From assembly GCA_011046405.1 (NCBI GenBank), contig DSAR01000083.1:1-8718 (forward strand): 8,718 nt of DNA. The letters run 5' to 3'. Shown here one piece after another: positions 1 through 6,133 of this stretch. The stretch comes from Chloroflexota bacterium (GTDB lineage Bacteria > Chloroflexota > Anaerolineae > B4-G1). Position numbers and translations under genes: made by a program. The notes beneath the pieces were generated by a model. It was given only the letters and a program-made list of their open reading frames with translations. It did no database searches and was not told the DNA's origin. Position 1 is the first letter of the stretch, and each line of letters begins with the position of its first letter.

Positions 1-6
1 AAAAAA

Positions 7-112
7 TTGTATCTTCTCAATAAGTTGGGGAGCTGTGGCCGGTCTCCCGACCGAGCCACAGCGGGCACGGTCAGGAGACCGGCCCGAGCCCCGGTTTATT
101 GAGATGATACAA
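7..112. repeat. Palindrome forming a three-way junction with two GC-rich hairpins
   Basis: The outer arms 7-30 and 89-112 pair over 24 positions with one T-T mismatch (14/105) and three G-U type pairs (24-26 with 93-95). Inside sit two adjacent hairpins. Hairpin A (32-62) has an 8-bp stem, GCTGTGGC with GCCACAGC, a bulged A54, then CGGTC-TCCC-GACCG. Hairpin B (63-85) has a 4-bp stem, GGGC with GCCC, a bulged A67, then CGGTC-AGGA-GACCG. Hairpin B's 14-base tip is the reverse complement of A's with one difference, so the whole element is nearly symmetric. On the minus strand six T residues (6-1) follow the closing stem, so it could terminate the operon. It could equally be a miniature mobile element. 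Type is uncertain; the structure is clear. Confidence 0.8.
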
Positions 113-163
113 AAAATTCACTGTTTGGCACGATTTGCGTAAAAATTTTAATGCGTACCTCAA

Positions 164-197
164 TTTTTCTCCGTGTTCTCGGTGGCTCTGCGGTGAA
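164..197. repeat. Dispersed-repeat-like unit, CCGCAGAG...GAACACGGAGAA type
   Basis: On the minus strand this reads TTCACCGCAGAGCCACCGAG followed by AACACGGAGAAAAA. It is a variant of the CACAGAG/CACGGAG word chain that I recall as widespread in intergenic regions of unrelated bacteria. It shows a loose 8-9 base period (CCGCAGAG, CCACCGAG, ACACGGAG). Its origin and function are not known to me, and copy number elsewhere is not visible here. Confidence 0.5.
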
Positions 198-216
198 ATG
201 ATCTTTTTTCAGTAGA

Positions 217-255
217 GTCACGAATAGCAAAGCAAAATTCGTGTCAATTCGTGGC
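217..255. repeat. Dispersed-repeat-like unit with CACGAAT/ATTCGTG motifs
   Basis: The plus strand has CACGAAT (219-225), ATTCGTG (237-243) and AATTCGTG (246-253), ending in GCC. Read on the minus strand this is GGCCACGAATTGACACGAAT followed by an inverted ATTCGTG. From memory, chains of CACGAAT-type words are common in intergenic DNA of several phyla, including Chloroflexota. I cannot confirm copies elsewhere in this genome. Confidence 0.5.
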
Positions 256-345
256 CAATTCCGGTTGATGATGAGCCAACTGCGTAACGCTACCATTTTT
301 CAATGGTCATAAGATCCAAGGCACTTCTAACATCCTTATTTTAGT

Positions 346-426
346 CTTTTTGAGAGAATAATACAAATGCGCGGCAACGCGGCAGACCTCATGACGTTCA
401 TACGTAATTTGTATCTTCTCAAAAAG
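346..426. repeat. Imperfect inverted repeat with an internal GCAA hairpin
   Basis: The left arm 346-368 and right arm 407-426 pair as 10 bp (CTTTTTGAGA with TCTCAAAAAG) plus 8 bp (ATACAAAT with ATTTGTAT). A 5-by-2 base internal loop separates them. The 38-base loop contains CGCG-GCAA-CGCG (370-381), a 4-bp stem with a GNRA-type loop. The arms match those of the palindrome at 7-112 but point the other way. Read on the minus strand, it begins about 33 bases after the operon's last stop codon. Confidence 0.7.
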
Positions 427-459
427 TCGGCGTGCATCAATTGTCGAGGTAAAAGTGCT

Positions 460-2847
460 TCACGATTCCTCGCACGGCTTGGCAGGGAACTCCGCCAGAG
501 GGATCACGTCCCCCGGCAAACGCTCGCCCGCGTCGTCGTAGGCCGGGAGACGGTCCATCGTCGCCGGATCGTACATCCCCACCGCCAGCCGGACGACGCT
601 ATTGAGGCGATTGAGATCGAGGGGCTGGTCCGGCGAGAGGATGCGCCGGTCGAGCGTCAGGTCGCCGGGCAACCACCATCCGGTCGGGTACCTCCCGTCG
701 CGAGGCGGTCCATCGTGTTGCGCCAGGAGCCGCCCCTGCTCATCCAGGAGGTGGACGAAGGCGGCGTAATCGACGTCCAGTATCTCTTCCGCTCGCCAAT
801 AAAGCGTCACAGCCCACCCATCGTCGACCAATTCCACGTGATACCCTGCCAGGCGAATGCCTGACCCCAGCCGGAAATCGACCTGGACGGCATCTTCCGG
901 TATGCGACTGCGTCCACTTTGCATGCGCCATGGCCCCAACACCACCATGTCGCTGCTCCCATCCGCCAGATCGACCCGTGCCCCGGTCTCGTCCAGCAGC
1001 CCCACCCGCGCCCAATACAGGGCAGGCGCCGGCGCCCACTCCGGGATCGCCAGGCGAAACGTCTGCCGGACGGTGTCTCCCGCCGGCCACAGGTCGCTGG
1101 GGTAGCGGGCGCCGCCCAGCCAGAAATCATCCTGGGCCACCCGCTCGGTGGGATCGCGGGGCGCCAACTGGACCCACACGTGGTACTGCTGGGTTGGGCG
1201 GTCCTCGGCGCGCCAGTAGATGGTCATCTCGAAAGGCTTCCCCGGTGATGCTTCTTTCTCGATGTGGTACCCGAGCAGACGCACGCCTCCGGCGAACGCC
1301 AAGGGTTGCTCATCCGTCCCCACCGGTTGGACGTCCGCGCCCGCGAGCGCCGCCGCCGGGACGCGCGGGCTGGCGTAGGCGGGGCGCAGATACCACCAGG
1401 GGATGACGGTCGCGCAGAAGAGCGCCACACCCGCGAGCGCCGCCAATACCCAGCTTCCCCATCTGAACCTCCGCCCCCACCAGGGCTTCCACCAGGGCCC
1501 CCACCAGGCCAGGCCCCGCGCCGCCAGCACAGCCACGACCGGCAAGGTGGGGAACAACAGCCGCCCGGTGGGCGCGCCGGTCGATACCGCCCAATGGTAA
1601 AAGCTGATCACATTCAAGGCCAGGGCCGACGTCAGCAACGTGAGCGCTCTCCGCTCGCTCAGCGAAGCGGGCCATTTGCGTCCGATCAACATCCACCCCA
1701 GGCCTATCGCAGCCATCAGCGCCACACTGCCGGCGAAGGCGTACATCCACGGCGCGACCAGGATCGGCGCCCACCCGAAGGCGGCCCAATAGGCGCGCAA
1801 CGTCATCCACACCGCCTGCATGCCAAAGCCGGATAGCGGCGTCTGGACCGCGAAGTGAGTCTCCAGCCCCAGCGGATCGCCGTACAGCGCCAGGCTGCGC
1901 ACGTACCACCAGCCCCCGATCCCGAACGCCGCCGCCGAGAACGCCAGCCCGTTCACGAGCATCCGGCGCCATCTCGCGTGATGTGCTTCGCATTGCTGCC
2001 AGAGGATCGCCAGCCCGCCGACCGGCAGCAGCAACAGCGCGCTCTGTTTGGTCATCAAGCCCAGGCCGGCCAACCCGCCCAACGCCGCCCACCCGCGCCA
2101 GGTCGAGCCGGGCCGCATCGGCGATTGCTGCAGCCACAGCGCGCCCACCAGGAAAGCGGCGAAAATGGCGTTGATCAAGTTATCGTTGGTCACAGCCGCC
2201 GAGACGGAAAGAAACTTGGGGTTAAAGGCCACGAGCGCCGCTGCGCCTAAGCCTAAGCCTGGGGCGACAAATCGCCGCCCGGCGCACTCGGGCGACAGCA
2301 GCCAGGCCAGGACGTAGGTGCATGCCACCGTCACTGCCCCCAGCCCCAACGAGGCCAGGCGCAGCAAGACGGTCGCCCGGACCGTCTCGCTCTGGGCCCA
2401 GGTTTCCTCGGCCCGGTGGGCGAAAATCGTCTTGTTGCGGGGATCGCGGCCCGGTTCCGGCGTCCAGCCTCTCTCCCACACCGGACTGGGGATCATCATG
2501 TCCGGCAGATCGGCCATGTCGAATCCCCAAATCGAAAGAAAGGTCGCTGAAAGCGCATGGTAGAGCGGTGGTGTGTAGTAAAGAGGCGGGTCGTGATAGG
2601 AGAAGAACCAGGCCACACCTGTGCTGGACGTCGGCCGCTCGGGCAGCACCCGGGGGGGAATCGCACGATGATGGGCAAAATAGCGCACCACCGAGAGATG
2701 GGACCACTCGTCGGGATTTTCAAACAGCGGCGTCGCCAGCAGGTATGAGATGCCCAACGCCGCGTACACGATGAGCAACAACGGCAACAAAACACGCCCA
2801 TCGACCAAACGGGGAACGACCTTTGACTGAGCGCTCCGCCTATCCAT
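460..2847 (-). CDS. GT-C membrane glycosyltransferase with two C-terminal beta-sandwich repeats
   Basis: A 795-residue polytopic membrane protein of the PMT/GT39 or DUF2142 type. Such enzymes use a polyprenyl-phosphate-linked sugar to glycosylate a target on the outer face of the cytoplasmic membrane. The first membrane helix is near 19-39. Directly after it is FENPDEWSHL (42-51), whose Asp46-Glu47 pair matches the acidic motif in the first external loop of GT-C enzymes. About nine to eleven hydrophobic segments follow up to about residue 487. NPKFLSVSAAVTNDNL (209-224) and GAPTGRLLFPTLP (424-436) are conserved-looking elements. A Trp-rich stretch, WWGPWWKPWWG, is at 448-458. After the last helix come two related soluble domains. 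The first starts at GVRLLGYHIE with TIYWRAEDRP. The second starts at GIRLAGYHVE with TLYWRAEEIL. They are probably extracytoplasmic. The ATG overlaps the GT2 stop by 8 bp. Donor and acceptor are unknown, and a non-enzymatic role is possible. Confidence 0.82.
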   Translation of the reverse strand: MDRRSAQSKVVPRLVDGRVLLPLLLIVYAALGISYLLATPLFENPDEWSHLSVVRYFAHHRAIPPRVLPERPTSSTGVAWFFSYHDPPLYYTPPLYHALSATFLSIWGFDMADLPDMMIPSPVWERGWTPEPGRDPRNKTIFAHRAEETWAQSETVRATVLLRLASLGLGAVTVACTYVLAWLLSPECAGRRFVAPGLGLGAAALVAFNPKFLSVSAAVTNDNLINAIFAAFLVGALWLQQSPMRPGSTWRGWAALGGLAGLGLMTKQSALLLLPVGGLAILWQQCEAHHARWRRMLVNGLAFSAAAFGIGGWWYVRSLALYGDPLGLETHFAVQTPLSGFGMQAVWMTLRAYWAAFGWAPILVAPWMYAFAGSVALMAAIGLGWMLIGRKWPASLSERRALTLLTSALALNVISFYHWAVSTGAPTGRLLFPTLPVVAVLAARGLAWWGPWWKPWWGRRFRWGSWVLAALAGVALFCATVIPWWYLRPAYASPRVPAAALAGADVQPVGTDEQPLAFAGGVRLLGYHIEKEASPGKPFEMTIYWRAEDRPTQQYHVWVQLAPRDPTERVAQDDFWLGGARYPSDLWPAGDTVRQTFRLAIPEWAPAPALYWARVGLLDETGARVDLADGSSDMVVLGPWRMQSGRSRIPEDAVQVDFRLGSGIRLAGYHVELVDDGWAVTLYWRAEEILDVDYAAFVHLLDEQGRLLAQHDGPPRDGRYPTGWWLPGDLTLDRRILSPDQPLDLNRLNSVVRLAVGMYDPATMDRLPAYDDAGERLPGDVIPLAEFPAKPCEES

Positions 2848-3790
2848 TGTCCGCCTCCGGGCGGCGACATCTCAGCCCAGAGGCGAGCACCTGCCGGTAG
2901 GCGTCGATCCGCTGTACGCGCAGCGGCCGCCTGTGTCCCACCAGCCACTTGGCGCTTTCCAGCCCCAACTGCCAGGCGTAACTAGCCAGGAGAAACAAAC
3001 GCAGCGCTTCCGCTACAAAACGACCGTGATACTTACGGAAATAGCGTACCTTGCTGGTCTGGAAATGGATATGGCGCGCGGGTAACACCTGCTCGCTGCT
3101 CTTCCCTTCGTAGTGGACGATCTGGGCCGTGGGCAAGTAGAGCACCCGCCAGCCGTCGTCGCGGAACCGGCGGCACCAATCCAATTCTTCCGAGTACATG
3201 AAGAAGCCCTCGTCCATCACGCCCACCCGCTCGATCGCCGACCGGCGGGCCATCAGCGCCGCCCCCTTGACCCAATCGACGTCCTGGATGAGGTCGTCAG
3301 GCCGGTCGAGGACGTAATAGCGCGCCAGCACGCGACGCGGGGCGTGGGGCTGGAGCCAGGTCGATTCGAGGAAGGCGGTCGCCAGGGTGGGGAAGCGGCG
3401 GCGCGAGGATTGCACGCTCCCATCGGGATTCAGCAACTGCGGCCCCACGACGCCCACGTCGGGATGCGCGTCGGCGAAATCGAGCATCGTTGCCAAGGCG
3501 TCGCCCACGATCTCCGTGTCGGAGTTCAGCAGAAAGACGTAGCGCCCCTTGGCCACTTCGATCCCCTGGTTGTTGGCGGCCGGGAACCCGCGATTATCGG
3601 CATTGACGATCAGGTGTACCTGGGGGAATGTTTCTCGTACCATCGAGACGCTTTCGTCGGACGAGGCGTTGTCGACGACGATCACTTCGAGCGTGATGTC
3701 CGAAGGCACGCCGTTAAATATCGAGTGGAGGCACCGTCGCAGCAGATCGCACACGTTCCAACTGACGATGACGATGGACAGATCAATCAT
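2840..3790 (-). CDS. Glycosyltransferase family 2 (WbbL/rhamnosyltransferase-like)
   Basis: A GT-A fold inverting glycosyltransferase that would move a sugar from a nucleotide donor to a lipid-linked or polysaccharide acceptor at the cytoplasmic face of the membrane. The protein has 316 residues. The N-terminal strand LSIVIVSWN (4-12) is followed by the nucleotide-binding VVDNASSDES (38-47, Asp40). Then come DNRGFPAANNQG (65-76), the metal-binding LNSDTE (88-93, Asp91) and the acceptor/catalytic-region YSEELDWCRRFRDDGW (199-214). This order matches the WbbL-type rhamnosyltransferase group. The C-terminal 258-285 stretch is hydrophobic and may attach to the membrane. The ATG start has GAGAGG five bases upstream. 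The gene ends 8 bp inside the next one. A dTDP- or GDP-deoxysugar donor would fit the neighbouring gmd, but donor and acceptor cannot be read from the sequence. Confidence 0.9.
   Translation of the reverse strand: MIDLSIVIVSWNVCDLLRRCLHSIFNGVPSDITLEVIVVDNASSDESVSMVRETFPQVHLIVNADNRGFPAANNQGIEVAKGRYVFLLNSDTEIVGDALATMLDFADAHPDVGVVGPQLLNPDGSVQSSRRRFPTLATAFLESTWLQPHAPRRVLARYYVLDRPDDLIQDVDWVKGAALMARRSAIERVGVMDEGFFMYSEELDWCRRFRDDGWRVLYLPTAQIVHYEGKSSEQVLPARHIHFQTSKVRYFRKYHGRFVAEALRLFLLASYAWQLGLESAKWLVGHRRPLRVQRIDAYRQVLASGLRCRRPEADNG
2854..2858 (-). promoter_or_regulatory. Ribosome binding site of the membrane glycosyltransferase gene
   Basis: A perfect GGAGG lies within the last codons of the GT2 gene, six bases before the ATG at 2847. 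It fixes the start of the 795-residue protein and implies that the two glycosyltransferases are made from one transcript. Confidence 0.8.
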
Positions 3791-3817
3791 AATGGCCTCT
3801 CGTGATGGTCTCTGGCC

Positions 3818-4846
3818 TCAAAAGCGACGCCGCACGGTGAAATCGGCCAGATCCAACAGCGCCGTTCGGTAGGGCGCGCTGGAGCATTCAAGAGCGGGTA
3901 AATCGTCCAGGGCCTGCTTCGCCCACTGCACGTGTCGCCGGGCTATGCCGTTCGCCTGTTCGATAGCGGGCGAATTGGCGATCAGGCGTACGGCCTCCTG
4001 GATCGTCGCCTCGGAACGGTCGCCGCGCAACACCCGCCCCACCACCGGATCGTCGGGCCGATCCTCGAGAAAGAACAACACGGGCAGCGTGAGCAAGCCA
4101 TGCCGCAGATCGCTCCCGACCGGCTTTCCCAGTGTCTCCTCGTCAGCCGTGAAATCCAACACGTCGTCCACGATCTGAAACGCGATGCCCAGTTCTCGCC
4201 CGTAGGCGTGGAACACAGCAGCGGAGGGGGAGTCGACGCAGTTGTCTGGCTGGGCCAGAACAGCGCCCGCCTCGGCCGACATGGCGATTAACGACGCGGT
4301 CTTGGCGTAAATGCGGCGCTCGTACTCGTCTCGAGCCTGCGCCAGAGCGCTCGTTGTCGGTTGTTGATCCTTGTCAAACATCTGGCGCATCTCGCCATCG
4401 CAGATGGTCATCAGGGCCTGGGAAAAGCGCTGCATCAACTGGACGTTGATGGCCTGGGAGGCCAGGTGGGCCGCGTAGGCGAAGAAGTAATCGCCGGTGA
4501 GCACTGTCGTAGCTGGCGACCACGGGTGCGGCCGGGCGTTCAGGGTCTCCACCCCGCGCCGCACCAGCGCGCCGTCGATCAGATCATCGTGGATCAAGGT
4601 CGCCGCGTGGAGCATCTCCACGGCCGCGGCCATAAAAACGGCCCGGTCGATGTCGGCCCCGCACAGGTGGGAGGAGAGCAGGACCAAGGCGGGACGCAAT
4701 CGCTTGCCGCCGCTCCCCGCCATCAGTTCGACGGCCCAATGGATCGCCTCGTGTCGTCCATGTGGGTGTTCCAGGATGAGCGCCTCGACCCGCGCCAGAT
4801 CGTCGTGAATGACGTTGAGAAATGACAATGCCGCCAACTCGATCAC
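3818..4846 (-). CDS. trans-Polyprenyl diphosphate synthase, probably medium/long chain
   Basis: The enzyme extends an allylic diphosphate with isopentenyl diphosphate units to make an all-trans polyprenyl diphosphate for a quinone side chain or a lipid carrier. I place the start at GTG 4846, whose last two bases and the next form the tatD stop (GTGA). This gives 342 residues beginning IELAALSFLNVIHDDL. The frame stays open to 5002, but that extra part lies inside tatD and reads as low-complexity sequence. Motifs are GGKRLRP (46-52), first Asp-rich DDLID (87-91), GDYFF (118-122), second Asp-rich DDVLD (227-231) and GKPVGSDL (240-247). The residue five places before the first Asp motif is alanine (Ala82), as in long-chain octaprenyl/solanesyl synthases; short-chain enzymes usually have an aromatic there. 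Chain length is therefore inferred, not shown. The gene sits 27 bp before the GT2 gene. Confidence 0.92.
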   Translation of the reverse strand: MIELAALSFLNVIHDDLARVEALILEHPHGRHEAIHWAVELMAGSGGKRLRPALVLLSSHLCGADIDRAVFMAAAVEMLHAATLIHDDLIDGALVRRGVETLNARPHPWSPATTVLTGDYFFAYAAHLASQAINVQLMQRFSQALMTICDGEMRQMFDKDQQPTTSALAQARDEYERRIYAKTASLIAMSAEAGAVLAQPDNCVDSPSAAVFHAYGRELGIAFQIVDDVLDFTADEETLGKPVGSDLRHGLLTLPVLFFLEDRPDDPVVGRVLRGDRSEATIQEAVRLIANSPAIEQANGIARRHVQWAKQALDDLPALECSSAPYRTALLDLADFTVRRRF

Positions 4847-5679
4847 CGCCAGCCGAACAGGCGCCGGGCGTTCTGCGTCGTTGCCTCCGCCACCGCCTTG
4901 GGCGTCGTGTCCCGGGCGACGGCGATCTCTTCCACCACGTACTGCACGTAGGCCGGTTCGTTGCGCCGCCCGCGATACGGTTTTGGCGTCAGGTACGGGC
5001 AATCGGTCTCCACCAGCAACCGGTCCAGGGGAACTCGCGCTGCGACTATGCGCAGATCGTTAGCCTTGGGGAAGGTCACCGGCCCCGAGATGCCGACGAA
5101 AAAACCCAGATCCAACACGTCGTCCAACCCGCTGACGCCGGCTGAGTAGGAATGAATCACGCCAAGCCGCCCATCAGTCCTCCCCATTGGGAGAGAAGCT
5201 GTCCAATCGCGCAACGCTGCCAGCACGTCGTTGTGGGCACGGCGGTCCTGGTCGGTGCTGTCGCGGCTGTGGACGATCACCGGCAGGTTCAACTCCGCTG
5301 CCAGGCCCAACTGCTGGGCGAAGGCTCGCCGCTGCGTCGGGTGCGGCGAGTGATTGCGGTAATAATCCAGGCCGATCTCGCCGATGGCGACGACCTTGGG
5401 ATGGCGGGCCAGCGACCGGATCTCATCCAGGATCGCCGGCGTGAGCGTCTTTGCGTCGTGGGGATGGACGCCGACGGCGGCGTAGACGAAATCGCGCCCC
5501 TCCGCCAGGCCCTCCGCCAGGCCCTCCGCCAGGGCCACCGCCGCCCGGCTCGAGGCCAGATTCGTGCCAACGTCCACGATGGCGGTCAGGCCGGCCTTCC
5601 GCGCCCGCTCAATCACCGCGTCGCGGTCTTTGTCGAAACGGGGAAAGTGGACGTGGGCGTGGGAATCAACTAAGTTCAT
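4843..5679 (-). CDS. tatD: TatD-family metal-dependent hydrolase (putative DNase)
   Basis: A TIM-barrel hydrolase of the TatD/YcfH/YjjV family. Characterised members are metal-dependent DNases or 3'-5' exonucleases in the cytoplasm; the substrate here is unproven. I choose the ATG at 5679 (278 residues) over the TTG one codon earlier. In this numbering the metal ligands are His7 and His9 (DSHAHVH), Glu101 (GEIGLDYY), His137 (VIVHSRDS), His176 (VIHSYSAG) and Asp226 (VETDCPYLTPKPYRGRRNEP), so the site is complete. The length is slightly above the usual 255-265, with two extra stretches. One is a 4-residue tandem repeat (AEGL) near 52-61. The other is a longer loop near 160-172. No good ribosome binding site is seen. 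The stop overlaps the next gene's start by 4 bp. Its link to the sugar genes is probably only positional. Confidence 0.93.
   Translation of the reverse strand: MNLVDSHAHVHFPRFDKDRDAVIERARKAGLTAIVDVGTNLASSRAAVALAEGLAEGLAEGRDFVYAAVGVHPHDAKTLTPAILDEIRSLARHPKVVAIGEIGLDYYRNHSPHPTQRRAFAQQLGLAAELNLPVIVHSRDSTDQDRRAHNDVLAALRDWTASLPMGRTDGRLGVIHSYSAGVSGLDDVLDLGFFVGISGPVTFPKANDLRIVAARVPLDRLLVETDCPYLTPKPYRGRRNEPAYVQYVVEEIAVARDTTPKAVAEATTQNARRLFGWR
5499..5534 (-). repeat. Three tandem 12-bp repeats inside tatD
   Basis: The plus strand carries CCTCCGCCAGGC twice in tandem (5499-5510, 5511-5522), then a third copy differing only in its last base (5523-5534). The period is a multiple of three, so the frame is kept and the protein reads a repeated Leu-Ala-Glu-Gly. 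It lies in a helix-rich region between the first two conserved motifs. This looks like recent slippage expansion. Confidence 0.9.
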
Positions 5680-5689
5680 CAATCTGTAT

Positions 5690-5758
5690 CTTCAAACCTT
5701 CCACCACAGGTGGTTAGAAGCTCAATTAAGACGTCGCCCAGTCCTCAACTTCTAAACC
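5690..5758. repeat. Alternating inverted/direct repeats around the toxin 3' end
   Basis: On the plus strand CTTCAAACC (5690-5698) and CTTCTAAACC (5749-5758) are near-identical direct copies. Between them lies GGTTAGAAG (5712-5720), which is inverted to both. A separate perfect 5-bp hairpin, CCACC-ACA-GGTGG, occupies 5701-5713. The middle copy could pair with either outer copy but not both. The block spans the last toxin codons, the toxin stop and the 43-bp gap before tatD. There is no T-run, so it is not a standard terminator. It may be a weak attenuator, a recombination scar or chance. Confidence 0.4.
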
Positions 5759-6133
5759 AGTGATCTTTTCAAAATGCTTGCGGTTATGTGTCGCTAACCC
5801 CAGCCCATTGGCCACAGCAATCCCCGCAATGAGCAAATCAATGTCATCAACCGGTGTCCCAGCAGCGCGAGTGGTAGCATACATATCGGCAGAATACGCC
5901 ACTGAACGCTCGGTCAGCGGAAGAAGCGTGTTCTGGGCAACGAACTCCAGGAACAAGCCCAATTGCCGATGGGCATCGCGGTGTTTTAAGCCACTGAGGA
6001 TTTCATAGTAGGTGACAATACTCAAATTTATCTGCGGATATACGGCTGTATAAGCAGCAAAGCACGTCTCAACCTGAGGATGTCCACGAAAGAACAACGA
6101 AAGAATATCCGTGTCAATCAACACAGGTTTCAT
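5726..6133 (-). CDS. vapC: PIN-domain toxin, VapC-like ribonuclease
   Basis: A 135-residue PIN-domain protein, the usual VapC size. Such toxins are Mg-dependent endoribonucleases that cut tRNA or rRNA and halt growth when the antitoxin is lost. The metal-binding acidic residues appear in order: Asp7 and Asp9 in LIDTDILS, Glu44 in TYYEILSG, and the pair around Asp97/Asp99 in VDDIDLLIAGIA. The typical C-terminal THNRKHFEKI (115-124) follows. The active site therefore looks intact. The ATG start overlaps the end of the antitoxin gene by 20 bp and has GGGAG (6142-6146) eight bases upstream, so the two are probably co-translated. GC content is near half, below the surrounding genes, which suggests separate acquisition. 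The RNA target cannot be told from sequence. Confidence 0.9.
   Translation of the reverse strand: MKPVLIDTDILSLFFRGHPQVETCFAAYTAVYPQINLSIVTYYEILSGLKHRDAHRQLGLFLEFVAQNTLLPLTERSVAYSADMYATTRAAGTPVDDIDLLIAGIAVANGLGLATHNRKHFEKITGLEVEDWATS

Larger units (their letters stand above)
1..459. other. Gene-free, repeat-rich region after the operon
   Basis: No credible gene, tRNA or transposase is seen in these 459 bases, which are richer in AT than the genes. The region contains a three-way palindrome (7-112), two units of dispersed-repeat style (164-197 and 217-255) and a small AT-rich hairpin (292-307: ACCATT, loop TTTC, AATGGT). A second inverted repeat follows (346-426), and then the end of the glycosyltransferase gene. 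The small hairpin has a GAAA loop when read on the minus strand, but no U-run follows it. No clear intrinsic terminator lies immediately after the stop at 460. Confidence 0.8.

Noticed and set aside
96..296. A 66-codon minus-strand frame in the intergenic region
   Set aside because: It is a translation of the repeat units and of one arm of the palindrome. It has no ribosome binding site worth noting and no domain.
292..307. Small hairpin as the operon's intrinsic terminator
   Set aside because: The stem is only 6 bp and AT-rich, and no U-run follows it on the minus strand.
1..459. CRISPR array or attachment site
   Set aside because: The repeats are few, inverted and unevenly spaced, with no spacer pattern. 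No integrase or tRNA end is present.
367..864. A 165-codon plus-strand frame starting in the second inverted repeat
   Set aside because: Most of it is antisense to the C-terminal domains of the membrane glycosyltransferase and its composition is that of a shadow frame.
1310..2137. A 275-codon minus-strand frame inside the membrane glycosyltransferase gene
   Set aside because: It is an Ala/Arg/Gly-rich shifted reading of the real gene, without motifs.
3113..3805. A 230-codon plus-strand frame opposite the GT2 gene
   Set aside because: It is antisense to a gene with clear family motifs, and the product resembles no protein I know.
4847..5002. Longer N-terminus for the prenyl synthase (394 residues)
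   Set aside because: The extra 52 residues overlap tatD coding sequence, are rich in Arg, Gly and Pro, and do not look like the family. The GTG overlapping the tatD stop gives a normal length.
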